Below the pieces are notes generated by a model. It had not been told where the DNA came from, did not search any database, and saw nothing but the letters and a program-made list of their open reading frames with translations. Made by a program: the position numbers and the translations under genes. From contig NZ_KZ984565.1 of assembly GCF_003574445.1 (NCBI RefSeq), forward strand, positions 1 through 64,000: a stretch of 64,000 bases of DNA, written 5' to 3'. Position 1 is the stretch's first letter; every line of letters begins with the position of its first letter. This document shows, piece after piece, positions 50,855-58,058 of the stretch. The DNA is from Streptomyces sp. YIM 130001. GTDB taxonomy: Bacteria; Actinomycetota; Actinomycetes; Streptomycetales; Streptomycetaceae.

Positions 50855-50949
50855 GACCTCTCCGTTTATCGCGCTACCGTGACTATCAGTGACGGACAAC
50901 GGTCGTACATGCGGGCGTTTTATGGATGAAACGAGACGAAGGAACCACA

Positions 50950-51921
50950 GTGAGTGAGATGCGAGCCGCCCTCTACGACCGGTACGGCCCTCCGGAGGTG
51001 CTCCGCGAGGGCACGGTGCCGCGCCCCGTGCCGGGCCCACGTCAGGTCCTGGTGAAGGTGCATGCGGCGAGCGTGAACGGAGGCGAGCTGTACGCCCGCG
51101 CCGGCAAGGTCAAGGCGTTGACCGCGCTGGCCGCTCGCGGTTGGCCCAAGCGGCTCGGCATCGACTTCGCCGGCGAGGTCGCGGCCGTCGGGCGGGACGT
51201 ACGGGACGCGGCGGTCGGGGACCGGGTGTGGGGCATGGTGTCGCGCGCGAACAGCTTCACCAGCATGGCCGAGTACGTGGTGACGTCGGCCGACCGGATC
51301 GGTCCCGCGCCCGTCGGGACCGACCTGGTGGAGGCCGCGGCGCTCCCGGTGGTCGGCACGACGGTGATCACCGCGCTGCGCGACAAGGCCCGCCTGGGCA
51401 AGGGGGAACGGCTGCTGGTCCGTGGCGCGAGCGGCGGCATCGGCAGCGTCGCGGTCCAGTTGGGGCGTGCGTACGGAGCTCACGTCACGGCACTCGCGGG
51501 CGCCGGGAATCTGGACTTCGTGAGGGAGCTGGGTGCCGACGAAGCGTTCGACCACCGCACGACGGACCCCGCCGCGCTCGGCCCCTTCGACGTCATCCTG
51601 GACGCGGTGGGCAGTGACCTCAGTGCGTGGCGGCGCCGGCTCTCCCCGCGCGGCCGCATGGTCGCGGTCTCCTTCGACCTGGGGCATCCGGTCCGCTCGC
51701 TCCTGACCATCGCCGGTTCGACGGTGCACGGATCGCGTCGGGTGCGCTTCTTCAGTGGTGATCCGCGTCGTGAACTGTTCGCGGAACTCGGCAGGTTGAC
51801 CGAGTCCGGTGCCGTCCGGCCGGTGGTCGACACCGTGCACCCGCTCCCCGACGTCGCTCTCGCCCACCGGGCCCTCGAGGCCGGCGGAGTCCGCGGCAAG
51901 CACGTGATCCGGATGCTGTGA
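50950..51921 (+). CDS. zinc-independent NAD(P)-dependent alcohol dehydrogenase / quinone oxidoreductase
   Basis: A 323-residue MDR-superfamily protein. The N-terminal GroES-like domain has MRAALYDRYGPPEVL and VLVKVHAASVNGGELYARAG. The Rossmann part begins LLVRGASGGIGSVAVQLGRAYGAHVTALAG (AxxGxxG motif). The zinc-ligand cysteines of classical alcohol dehydrogenases are absent, so quinone- or enone-reductase activity is more likely. AAGGAA precedes GTG 50950; the ATG at 50959 is an alternative. The divergent TetR is its probable repressor. Confidence 0.9.
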   Translation: MSEMRAALYDRYGPPEVLREGTVPRPVPGPRQVLVKVHAASVNGGELYARAGKVKALTALAARGWPKRLGIDFAGEVAAVGRDVRDAAVGDRVWGMVSRANSFTSMAEYVVTSADRIGPAPVGTDLVEAAALPVVGTTVITALRDKARLGKGERLLVRGASGGIGSVAVQLGRAYGAHVTALAGAGNLDFVRELGADEAFDHRTTDPAALGPFDVILDAVGSDLSAWRRRLSPRGRMVAVSFDLGHPVRSLLTIAGSTVHGSRRVRFFSGDPRRELFAELGRLTESGAVRPVVDTVHPLPDVALAHRALEAGGVRGKHVIRML

Positions 51922-51961
51922 CAGCACGTACGACCGGGCGGCGGGCGGGACAATCGACGGC

Positions 51962-52909
51962 GTGACTTCACCGCCGTCGCCACCATCGGCGCCTCCGCCC
52001 TCCGCCCGCCCCGAGCGCTCCGCATCGCCCTCCCCGCAGCCCTGGGCGCGCGTGCAGCGGCTCGACGCCGGCCGCGCGGTGGAGGCGGTCCGGGAGCTCA
52101 CCGGAGTCCGTCTGACGCCGGACGGGCCGTGTCCCGGCGGGCAGGTGGGTGCGGCCTATGTGCGGTGGCCCGAGGGGCGGCGTTCCGTACTCAAGTGGCG
52201 GCCGCACACGCGGGTGGCGGAGCTGCGGGACGGTGCGCTCGCGGTCGCCGAGGAGTTGCGGCGTACGGGATATCCGGCGCCTGCCACCGAGTTGGCCGTC
52301 CAGGTGGGGCACGCGGTGGTGACGGTGCAGGAGTTGCTGCCGGGCAGCCCGGTCGATCAGCGCGGCGGGTTCGACGGGAGCGTCCTCGACCAGTTGCTCG
52401 CGCTCAACGACCTGCAGGCCGGTCGACTTGCCGGGCGCCCGGACGTTCCGGCGGTGGAGCTGTATCTGCGGACCGACGGGCCCGGGTACTGCCTGCACGA
52501 GCCGCTGCGGCAGTACGGCCGGCGCGGTGCCGCGCTGGAGCGCCGGGTGGCCGCGGTGGGGGCCGGGTATCCGGCCGTCCTGCCCGGGGACGACGCCGTA
52601 CACCTGGACTTCCAGCCGGGGAACGTCCTCGTGGAGGACGGTTCGGTCACCGGGGTCATCGACTGGGACGGTGCCGCGCGCGGAGACCGCCGGTTCGATC
52701 TGGTGACCCTGCGCTTCGGCCTGCACGTCGGGCGGATCGATCCGGCGGTGACCCGTCGGCTCGACGCGGCGCTGGATGCGATGCCCGAGGAGGTGCTGCG
52801 GCCCGCGTGGGCGCACATGAGCCTGCGGATGGTCGACTGGGCGGTACGGCACTTCGCCGCGCAGGACGTGGAGCACTGGCTGGATCTGGCGGAGCAGCGC
52901 GGCAGTTGA
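51962..52909 (+). CDS. aminoglycoside phosphotransferase-family kinase
   Basis: A 315-residue APH/choline-kinase-fold protein. The catalytic loop is HLDFQPGNVL (His214, Asp216, Asn221) and the metal-binding Asp is in GVIDWDGAARGDRRFD (Asp234). The nucleotide-binding lysine is in RSVLKWRP. Substrate unknown; such enzymes phosphorylate sugars, antibiotics or small alcohols. The first 25 residues are a Pro/Ser-rich tail. GACAAT lies 7 nt before GTG 51962, suggesting a leaderless start. Confidence 0.87.
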   Translation: MTSPPSPPSAPPPSARPERSASPSPQPWARVQRLDAGRAVEAVRELTGVRLTPDGPCPGGQVGAAYVRWPEGRRSVLKWRPHTRVAELRDGALAVAEELRRTGYPAPATELAVQVGHAVVTVQELLPGSPVDQRGGFDGSVLDQLLALNDLQAGRLAGRPDVPAVELYLRTDGPGYCLHEPLRQYGRRGAALERRVAAVGAGYPAVLPGDDAVHLDFQPGNVLVEDGSVTGVIDWDGAARGDRRFDLVTLRFGLHVGRIDPAVTRRLDAALDAMPEEVLRPAWAHMSLRMVDWAVRHFAAQDVEHWLDLAEQRGS

Positions 52910-52951
52910 GCGCCGCGCGGGCGGCCGTCCGCCGACCTTCCTTCGACCGCC

Positions 52952-53734
52952 TCAGGCCTTGTCCCGGCGTCCGATGCGCTCCGAGACCAGCTTCTCCAGG
53001 CCGTCGATGAGGCGGGACAGGCCGAACTCGAAGTGGTCGAACTCCGCGTCGAAGGTGTCCGGCGAGAGGCCGGCCAGGCCCGGGAACTCGCCGCTCGCCA
53101 TGGCGCTTTCCAGGTACGGCTCCTGGCTTCCCCAGAACCTCTCGTCGCTCAGGCCGGTCTCCCGTACCGCCTCGACGGTCTCGAACTCCCTGCGGGCCGT
53201 GCCTGCCACGTAACTCTCCACCATCAGGACCACCGAGATCTTCTCCGGGTCGCTGAGCCCGATGTCGGACAGCGGCCCGAGCGATGCTTCAAGGCTGCGC
53301 AGGGCGCTCGGGCCGAGCACCGTACGGGCCCGGTTGATGGCGAGCAGCCACGGGTGGCGGCGGACCAGGGCGAGGTGCTCGCGGGCCATGGCGTCGACGG
53401 CGGAGCGCCAGTCCTGGCCGGAGGCCGCGCGTTCCGCGGCGGCGGGTGTGTCCAGGGGCTCGCCCTGAACGCGGTCGAGCATCAGGTCGAGCAGTTCGGC
53501 CTTGCCGGGGACGTAGCGGTAGAGCGACATCGTGCCGGTGCCCAGCTCGGTGGAGAGCCTGCGCATCGAGACCGCGGCGATGCCCTCGGCGTCGGCCAGC
53601 TCGACCGCGGCCGTGACGATGCGGTCGAGGGTGAGCGCCGGTTTCGGGCCGCGGCTGGGTCGGGGGCCCGTGCCCCACAGGAGTTCGAGGCTGCGGGAGA
53701 TGTCGCCGCTTCCGGACGCTTCGGTGCTGCTCAT
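52952..53734 (-). CDS. TetR-family regulator with TetR_C-type ligand domain
   Basis: A 260-residue repressor. DNA-binding region: LTLDRIVTAAVELADAEGIAAVSMRRLSTELGTGTMSLYRYVPGKAELLDLML (about 34-86). The larger C-terminal domain (AMAREHLALVRRHPWLLAINRARTVLGPSALRSLEA) is the tetracycline-repressor C-terminal type. It is divergent from a DrrAB-like ABC exporter with two matching operators in between. TAGGCT ends 7 nt before ATG 53732-53734. Confidence 0.92.
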   Translation of the reverse strand: MSSTEASGSGDISRSLELLWGTGPRPSRGPKPALTLDRIVTAAVELADAEGIAAVSMRRLSTELGTGTMSLYRYVPGKAELLDLMLDRVQGEPLDTPAAAERAASGQDWRSAVDAMAREHLALVRRHPWLLAINRARTVLGPSALRSLEASLGPLSDIGLSDPEKISVVLMVESYVAGTARREFETVEAVRETGLSDERFWGSQEPYLESAMASGEFPGLAGLSPDTFDAEFDHFEFGLSRLIDGLEKLVSERIGRRDKA

Positions 53735-53765
53735 GAGGGCCAGCCTAATGCTCGGACAGAAAACT

Positions 53766-53801
53766 GAGTACGCTGTACTCGTATTCGGGTACGGTGTACT
53801 C
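53766..53801. promoter_or_regulatory. tandem TetR operators
   Basis: GAGTACGCTGTACTC (53766-53780) is a perfect 15-bp inverted repeat. GGGTACGGTGTACTC (53787-53801) is a near copy starting exactly 21 bp (two helical turns) later. They lie between the TetR and ABC exporter genes. Confidence 0.88.
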
Positions 53802-53831
53802 AATAAGGTTGGCGGCAGTGGAGGGATGCGC

Positions 53832-54869
53832 GTGAATATGCGGGAGAACGGGTCTGCGGGGCGGGCGTACGCCGTGCGCGCCGAAGGGCTGATCAAGCGG
53901 TACGGCGAGCAGCGGGCACTCGACGGCTTCGATCTCGCCGTGCGCCGCGGCACCGTGCACGGCCTGCTCGGCCCGAACGGCGCGGGCAAGACCACGGCCG
54001 TACGCATCCTCTCCACGCTGATCCGGCTCGACGGCGGACGGGCCGTAGTGGCGGGCGTGGACGTGGCAGCCGACCCGCGCGGCGCCCGGCGGCACATCGG
54101 CCTGGCCGGCCAGAACGCCGCCGTGGACGAGGGGTTGACCGGCAGGCAGAACCTCGAGCTGTTCGGCCGCCTCTTCCACCTCGGCGGCCGCCGGGCGCGG
54201 CTCAGGGCGGGTGAACTCCTCGAGCGCTTCGACCTGGCGGAGGCGGCGGACAAGGGGGCGGGCGGTTACAGCGGCGGGATGCGGCGCCGGCTCGACCTGG
54301 CCGTGTCGATGATCCTCGCCCCCGAGGTGCTCTTCCTCGACGAGCCGACGACCGGGCTCGATCCGCGCGGCCGGGGCGAAGTCTGGGACGCCGTACGGGA
54401 CATGGTGGCCGGCGGCACCTCGGTGCTGCTCACCACGCAGTACCTCGACGAGGCGGACCGGCTCGCCTCCCGCGTCACCGTCATCGACCGGGGGCGGGCC
54501 ATCGCCGACGACACTCCCGCCGCCCTCAAGGACACCGTCGGCGGAGACCGGATCGAGGTCGTCGTCACGCACGCCGCCGAACTCCCGCGCGCCCGCGACG
54601 TCGTGGGCCGGGTCTGCCGCGGTGCGCCCGCGACGGACGAGGCCGAACGGCGGGTGCACGCACCGGTCGCCGACCGGGTGGCGGCACTGACCGAGGTGGC
54701 GCGAGTACTTCAGGACGAGGGAGTGCAGGCCGAGGACATCTCGCTGCGCCGGCCGAGCCTTGACGACGTGTTCCTGCGCCTGACCGGACACGGCGCGGAG
54801 ACCGGGGATCGCTCCACCGGCCGCACGGAAGCAGACGCACCGGCACCCGCGGAAGGGGTCACGGCATGA
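53832..54869 (+). CDS. ABC exporter ATP-binding subunit, DrrA-like
   Basis: A 345-residue ATPase that powers the ABC-2 permease encoded next. Walker A is LLGPNGAGKTTAVRIL, the signature GGYSGGMRRRLDLA, Walker B VLFLDEPTTGLDPRGR, and the H-loop-equivalent TTQYLDEADRLA (Gln instead of His, normal for DrrA-type proteins). The C-terminal domain of about 100 residues is the DrrA regulatory type. GTG 53832 fits the GGAGGG 6 nt upstream; ATG 53826 or 53838 are alternatives. It ends overlapping the permease start by ATGA. Confidence 0.92.
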   Translation: MNMRENGSAGRAYAVRAEGLIKRYGEQRALDGFDLAVRRGTVHGLLGPNGAGKTTAVRILSTLIRLDGGRAVVAGVDVAADPRGARRHIGLAGQNAAVDEGLTGRQNLELFGRLFHLGGRRARLRAGELLERFDLAEAADKGAGGYSGGMRRRLDLAVSMILAPEVLFLDEPTTGLDPRGRGEVWDAVRDMVAGGTSVLLTTQYLDEADRLASRVTVIDRGRAIADDTPAALKDTVGGDRIEVVVTHAAELPRARDVVGRVCRGAPATDEAERRVHAPVADRVAALTEVARVLQDEGVQAEDISLRRPSLDDVFLRLTGHGAETGDRSTGRTEADAPAPAEGVTA

Positions 54870-55828
54870 CGGACGGATCCAGGACGCCCCTCCACGAGCG
54901 GCACGCGCGCGTGGACCACCAGAACCCGCATCCGGACGAGCCCCACGCGCGCGTGGACCACGAAAGCGAAGCCGGCGGTACGCGTCACGCGCGCGTGGAC
55001 CTCACCGTCGACAGCGCCGGCGAGAACCGCGCGCGCTGGGCGGTCCTCGACACCTGGAATCTCGTACGGCGTGAACTCACCCACTACCAGCGCCAGCCCG
55101 TCATGATCGTCTGGCAGCTCGGCTTCCCGATCATCTCGGTGCTGCTCTACGGCTACGTGTTCGGCGGCGCGATGAAACCACCGGGCGGCGAGGGCGGCGA
55201 GGGCGGCGACTATCTGGACTTCCTGATGCCCGGGATGTTCGTGATGACGATGTCGTTCGGCTTCATGAACACGGCGGGCGCGGTCGCCGCGAGTACCAGC
55301 AAGGGCGTCGTCGACCGCTTCTGCTCGATGCCGATGGAGCCGTCCGCGGTGGTGGCCGGGCGCGGCGTCGCCGATCTCGTCGTGGCCTGCGCCGAGCTCG
55401 CGATCCTCGCGGCGACGGCGCTCGCGATGGGATGGAGCTCGGGCGGTGGACTCGCCGCCACGGTCGGCGCGTTCGGGCTGCTTCTGCTGCTGCGGTTCAG
55501 CCTGATCTGGACGGGTGTGTGGCTGGGACTGATCGTGCCCAACCCCGAGGCGGCCGGCAGCCTCTACGCGGTGGCCTTCCCGCTGACGATGATCTCCAGC
55601 ATCTTCGTGCCCACCGGCTCCATGCCGGACTGGCTCGGCGCGGTGGCGTCCTGGAACCCGATCTCCTCGACCGGCACGGCCGCCCGTGAGCTGTTCGGCA
55701 ATCCCGTGGCACGGGACGGCAGTTGGATCCAGGACAACGCCCTGCTGATGGCGGTGGTGTGGCCGCTGGTGCTGACGGCGGTCTTCCTGCCGCTCGCCGT
55801 GCGCCGGTTCCAGCGGCTCGGCCGCTGA
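54866..55828 (+). CDS. ABC-2 exporter permease, DrrB-like, with repeat-derived N-terminal extension
   Basis: A 320-residue membrane subunit with about six helices. The conserved part starts at about residue 60 (WNLVRRELTHYQRQPVMIVWQLGFPIISVLLYGYVFGGAM), then LMPGMFVMTMSFGFMNTAGAVAAS and a final PVARDGSWIQDNALLMAVVWPLVLTAVFLPLAVRRF. Residues about 13-45 are unusual: HARVD recurs three times at 14-residue spacing, each encoded by the CACGCGCGCGTGGAC palindrome (54902, 54944, 54986). This extension looks like a late repeat insertion. A 21-bp hairpin terminator follows. Confidence 0.9.
   Translation: MTDGSRTPLHERHARVDHQNPHPDEPHARVDHESEAGGTRHARVDLTVDSAGENRARWAVLDTWNLVRRELTHYQRQPVMIVWQLGFPIISVLLYGYVFGGAMKPPGGEGGEGGDYLDFLMPGMFVMTMSFGFMNTAGAVAASTSKGVVDRFCSMPMEPSAVVAGRGVADLVVACAELAILAATALAMGWSSGGGLAATVGAFGLLLLLRFSLIWTGVWLGLIVPNPEAAGSLYAVAFPLTMISSIFVPTGSMPDWLGAVASWNPISSTGTAARELFGNPVARDGSWIQDNALLMAVVWPLVLTAVFLPLAVRRFQRLGR
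54902..54997. repeat. three CACGCGCGCGTG palindromes on a 42-bp period inside a gene
   Basis: Copies at 54902-54913, 54944-54955 and 54986-54997, all in the same reading frame, each followed by GAC. The 42-bp period keeps the frame. Confidence 0.95.
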
Positions 55829-55875
55829 GCGGTGTCCTGACGCGTGCGGTGCTCCGATACGTACGGTGTCCTGAT

Positions 55876-55919
55876 ACGTGATGAGGGGCGCCCGGCGAGC
55901 CGGGCGCCCCTCATCACGT
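55876..55919. terminator. strong bidirectional terminator
   Basis: A 21-bp perfect inverted repeat (starting ACGTGATGAGGGGCGC) with only two unpaired central bases, between the convergent ABC permease and serC genes. Two imperfect copies of CGGTGTCCTGA(C/T)(G/A)CGTG precede it at about 55832 and 55865. Confidence 0.9.
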
Positions 55920-55964
55920 GCTCCTACTGCTGCCGCGATGCGGTCAGAGCTTTTCGGTCACGTG

Positions 55965-57086
55965 TCAGAGCTTCTCGATCACGTAGTCGATGCAGGCCGT
56001 CAGGGCCTCGACGTCCGCCGGGTCGATCGCCGGGAACATCGCCACCCGCAGCTGGTTGCGGCCCAGCTTGCGGTACGGCTCGGTGTCCACGATGCCGTTG
56101 GCGCGCAGCACCTTCGCCACCTGGGCGGCGTCCACGGCGTCGTCGTGGAAGTCGATGGTGCCGATGACCGCGGAGCGCTGCGCCGGGTCCGCGACGAACG
56201 GGGTCGCGTACTTGGAGTCCTCGGCCCAGCCGTACAGGGTGCGCGCCGAGGTGGCGGTGCGCCGTACCGCCCAGTCGAGCCCGCCCTGGCCGTTCAGCCA
56301 GTCCAGCTGCTCGGCGAGCAGGAACAGGGTGGAGAGCGAAGGGGTGTTGTACGTCTGGTTCTTGAGGGAGTTGTCGATCGCCGTCGGGAGGCTGAAGAAC
56401 TCCGGCACGTGCCGGCCGGAACCGTGGATCCGGTGAGCGCGCTCGATGGCGGCCGGCGAGAACAGTCCGAGCCAGAGGCCGCCGTCCGAGGCGAACGACT
56501 TCTGCGGCGCGAAGTAGTACACGTCCGTCTCGTTGACGTCGACGGGCAGGCCGCCGGCGCCCGAGGTGGCGTCCACCAGGACGAGGGAGCCCTCGTCGGC
56601 GCCCTCGACCCGCTTGATGGGCGCGGCGACACCGGTCGACGTCTCGTTGTGCGTGAGCGCGTAGACGTCGGTGCCCGCCTCGGCGGCCGGCACCGGGTGG
56701 GTGCCCGGGGCGCTCTGCACGATCGTCGGTTCGGCCAGCCACGGCGCGAGCTTCGCGGCCTTGGCGAACTTGGACGAGAACTCGCCGAACGACAGGTGCT
56801 GGGACTTGTTCTCGATCAGGCCGTGCGTCGCGATGTCCCAGAACGCGGTCGAGCCGCCGTTCCCCAGGATCACCTCGTAGCCGTCGGGAAGGTCGAACAG
56901 TGCGCGTACGCCGTCCCGCACCCGGCCGACCAGGTTCTTCACCGGGGCCTGGCGGTGCGAGGTGCCGAGCAGGGAGGTACCGGTGGCGGACAGTGCCGCC
57001 AACGCCTCCGTACGCACCTTGGAGGGACCCGCGCCGAACCGGCCGTCCGCGGGCTTGATGTCAGCAGGAATCTGGATCTCAACCAC
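55965..57086 (-). CDS. serC: phosphoserine aminotransferase
   Basis: Converts 3-phosphohydroxypyruvate to phosphoserine (serine pathway) using PLP; the same enzyme type can also serve pyridoxine synthesis. The 373-residue protein shows EIQIPADIKPADGRFGAGPSKVRTEAL, GTSHRQAPVKNLVGRVRDG, LGNGGSTAFWDIATHGLI, HNETSTGV, LVDATSGAGGLPVDV, and the PLP lysine in YYFAPQKSFASDGGLWLG. The start GTG at 57084-57086 lies 7 nt after TACGCT, so a leaderless transcript is likely. The sequence matches the actinobacterial short-form SerC group. Confidence 0.96.
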   Translation of the reverse strand: MVEIQIPADIKPADGRFGAGPSKVRTEALAALSATGTSLLGTSHRQAPVKNLVGRVRDGVRALFDLPDGYEVILGNGGSTAFWDIATHGLIENKSQHLSFGEFSSKFAKAAKLAPWLAEPTIVQSAPGTHPVPAAEAGTDVYALTHNETSTGVAAPIKRVEGADEGSLVLVDATSGAGGLPVDVNETDVYYFAPQKSFASDGGLWLGLFSPAAIERAHRIHGSGRHVPEFFSLPTAIDNSLKNQTYNTPSLSTLFLLAEQLDWLNGQGGLDWAVRRTATSARTLYGWAEDSKYATPFVADPAQRSAVIGTIDFHDDAVDAAQVAKVLRANGIVDTEPYRKLGRNQLRVAMFPAIDPADVEALTACIDYVIEKL

Positions 57087-57222
57087 GTTCCGGAGCGTAG
57101 CGGCTTTTCCCGCGGCTCCACGCCGGGGTCCACCTCCCGAGATGCCCGGTGTCGGGTACCCGTCGGCGATCGCCCGAGTCCGACGGTTGTCCCGGACGTG
57201 CCGACGGGGTTGCGTTAATGCC

Positions 57223-57241
57223 TTAACTAAGGTCAACCTAA
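57223..57241. promoter_or_regulatory. iron box (DmdR/IdeR-type operator)
   Basis: TTAACTAAGGTCAACCTAA matches the actinobacterial iron-box consensus TTAGGTTAGGCTAACCTAA at 14 of 19 positions by my count, including the whole right arm AACCTAA. It lies 41 bp before the TetR-irtA-irtB operon, whose transport genes fit iron control. Confidence 0.75.
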
Positions 57242-57281
57242 GTTCAACGGGCGGGCCGTGATGCGACGGGCGGGTGAGGGC

Positions 57282-58058
57282 ATGGTGGGCAGACCGGGCA
57301 GGAGAGGCGACGAGGGGCGCCCGCCGCGGATCTCCGCCGCCGGCATCGAGCGGGTGGGGCGCGAGATCGGCCTCGCCGAGCTGACGCTGCAGGGCGTCGC
57401 CTCGCGGCTCGGCGTCGCCTCCGCCGCCCTGTACCGGTACGTCGACGGCAAGGCGGGCCTCGACCGGCTCGTCGGCGAGAGCATGCTCGCGGAGCTGCGG
57501 ATCCCGGACCCGCCGCAGGACGACGCGGAAGCCCATCTGCTGCGATTCGCCTCCGTACTGCGGGAGTTCGTGCTCGAGCGGCCCGGGATGGCGCGCTATC
57601 TGCAGGAGCTGTTCCCGCGGGGGGAGGCGGGCGCCGGCCTGCTCTCCGGGGAGATCACGGCGCTGGCCGACCGCGGCTACTCGCCGGACGTCGCGGCGGT
57701 CGTCTCGTCGTCGGTGGCGGGCTTCGCCATCGCGCAGGCCGCGGCGCAGGAGCGGCAGATCGCGTTCTCGGCGGGGCCGGTCGGCCCGGCGGGCAGACCG
57801 GGGGCCGCGAGTGTGCCGGGGCGGGAACGCGATGCGCGGATGGAGCGGCAGATCGCGGACTCGCGGGCGCTGCTCGCCTCCGAGGGCGTACTCGGGCAGG
57901 CGCACGCGCATCTGCCGGAGGTGTCCCTCGCGGACTACTTCCGCCTGGTCGTCACGGCGTACATCCGCGGGCTGCTCGCCGCGGCGCCGCCCGGCCGGCC
58001 GCTCACCGACGTCATGGCAGCCCTTGACGTCACGTCTTCGTCCGACGGGAGCAACTAG
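57282..58058 (+). CDS. TetR-family regulator in siderophore-import operon
   Basis: A 258-residue regulator. HTH region: SAAGIERVGREIGLAELTLQGVASRLGVASAALYRYVDGKAGLDRLVGESM (about 18-68). The C-terminal half is helical (LLRFASVLREFVLERPGMARYLQELF, VSLADYFRLVVTAYIRGLLA). Its stop overlaps the first base of the irtA-like start, so it is the first gene of an iron-box-controlled operon and may fine-tune it. The start is uncertain: ATG 57282, ATG 57261 and GTG 57258 are in frame. Confidence 0.85.
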   Translation: MVGRPGRRGDEGRPPRISAAGIERVGREIGLAELTLQGVASRLGVASAALYRYVDGKAGLDRLVGESMLAELRIPDPPQDDAEAHLLRFASVLREFVLERPGMARYLQELFPRGEAGAGLLSGEITALADRGYSPDVAAVVSSSVAGFAIAQAAAQERQIAFSAGPVGPAGRPGAASVPGRERDARMERQIADSRALLASEGVLGQAHAHLPEVSLADYFRLVVTAYIRGLLAAAPPGRPLTDVMAALDVTSSSDGSN

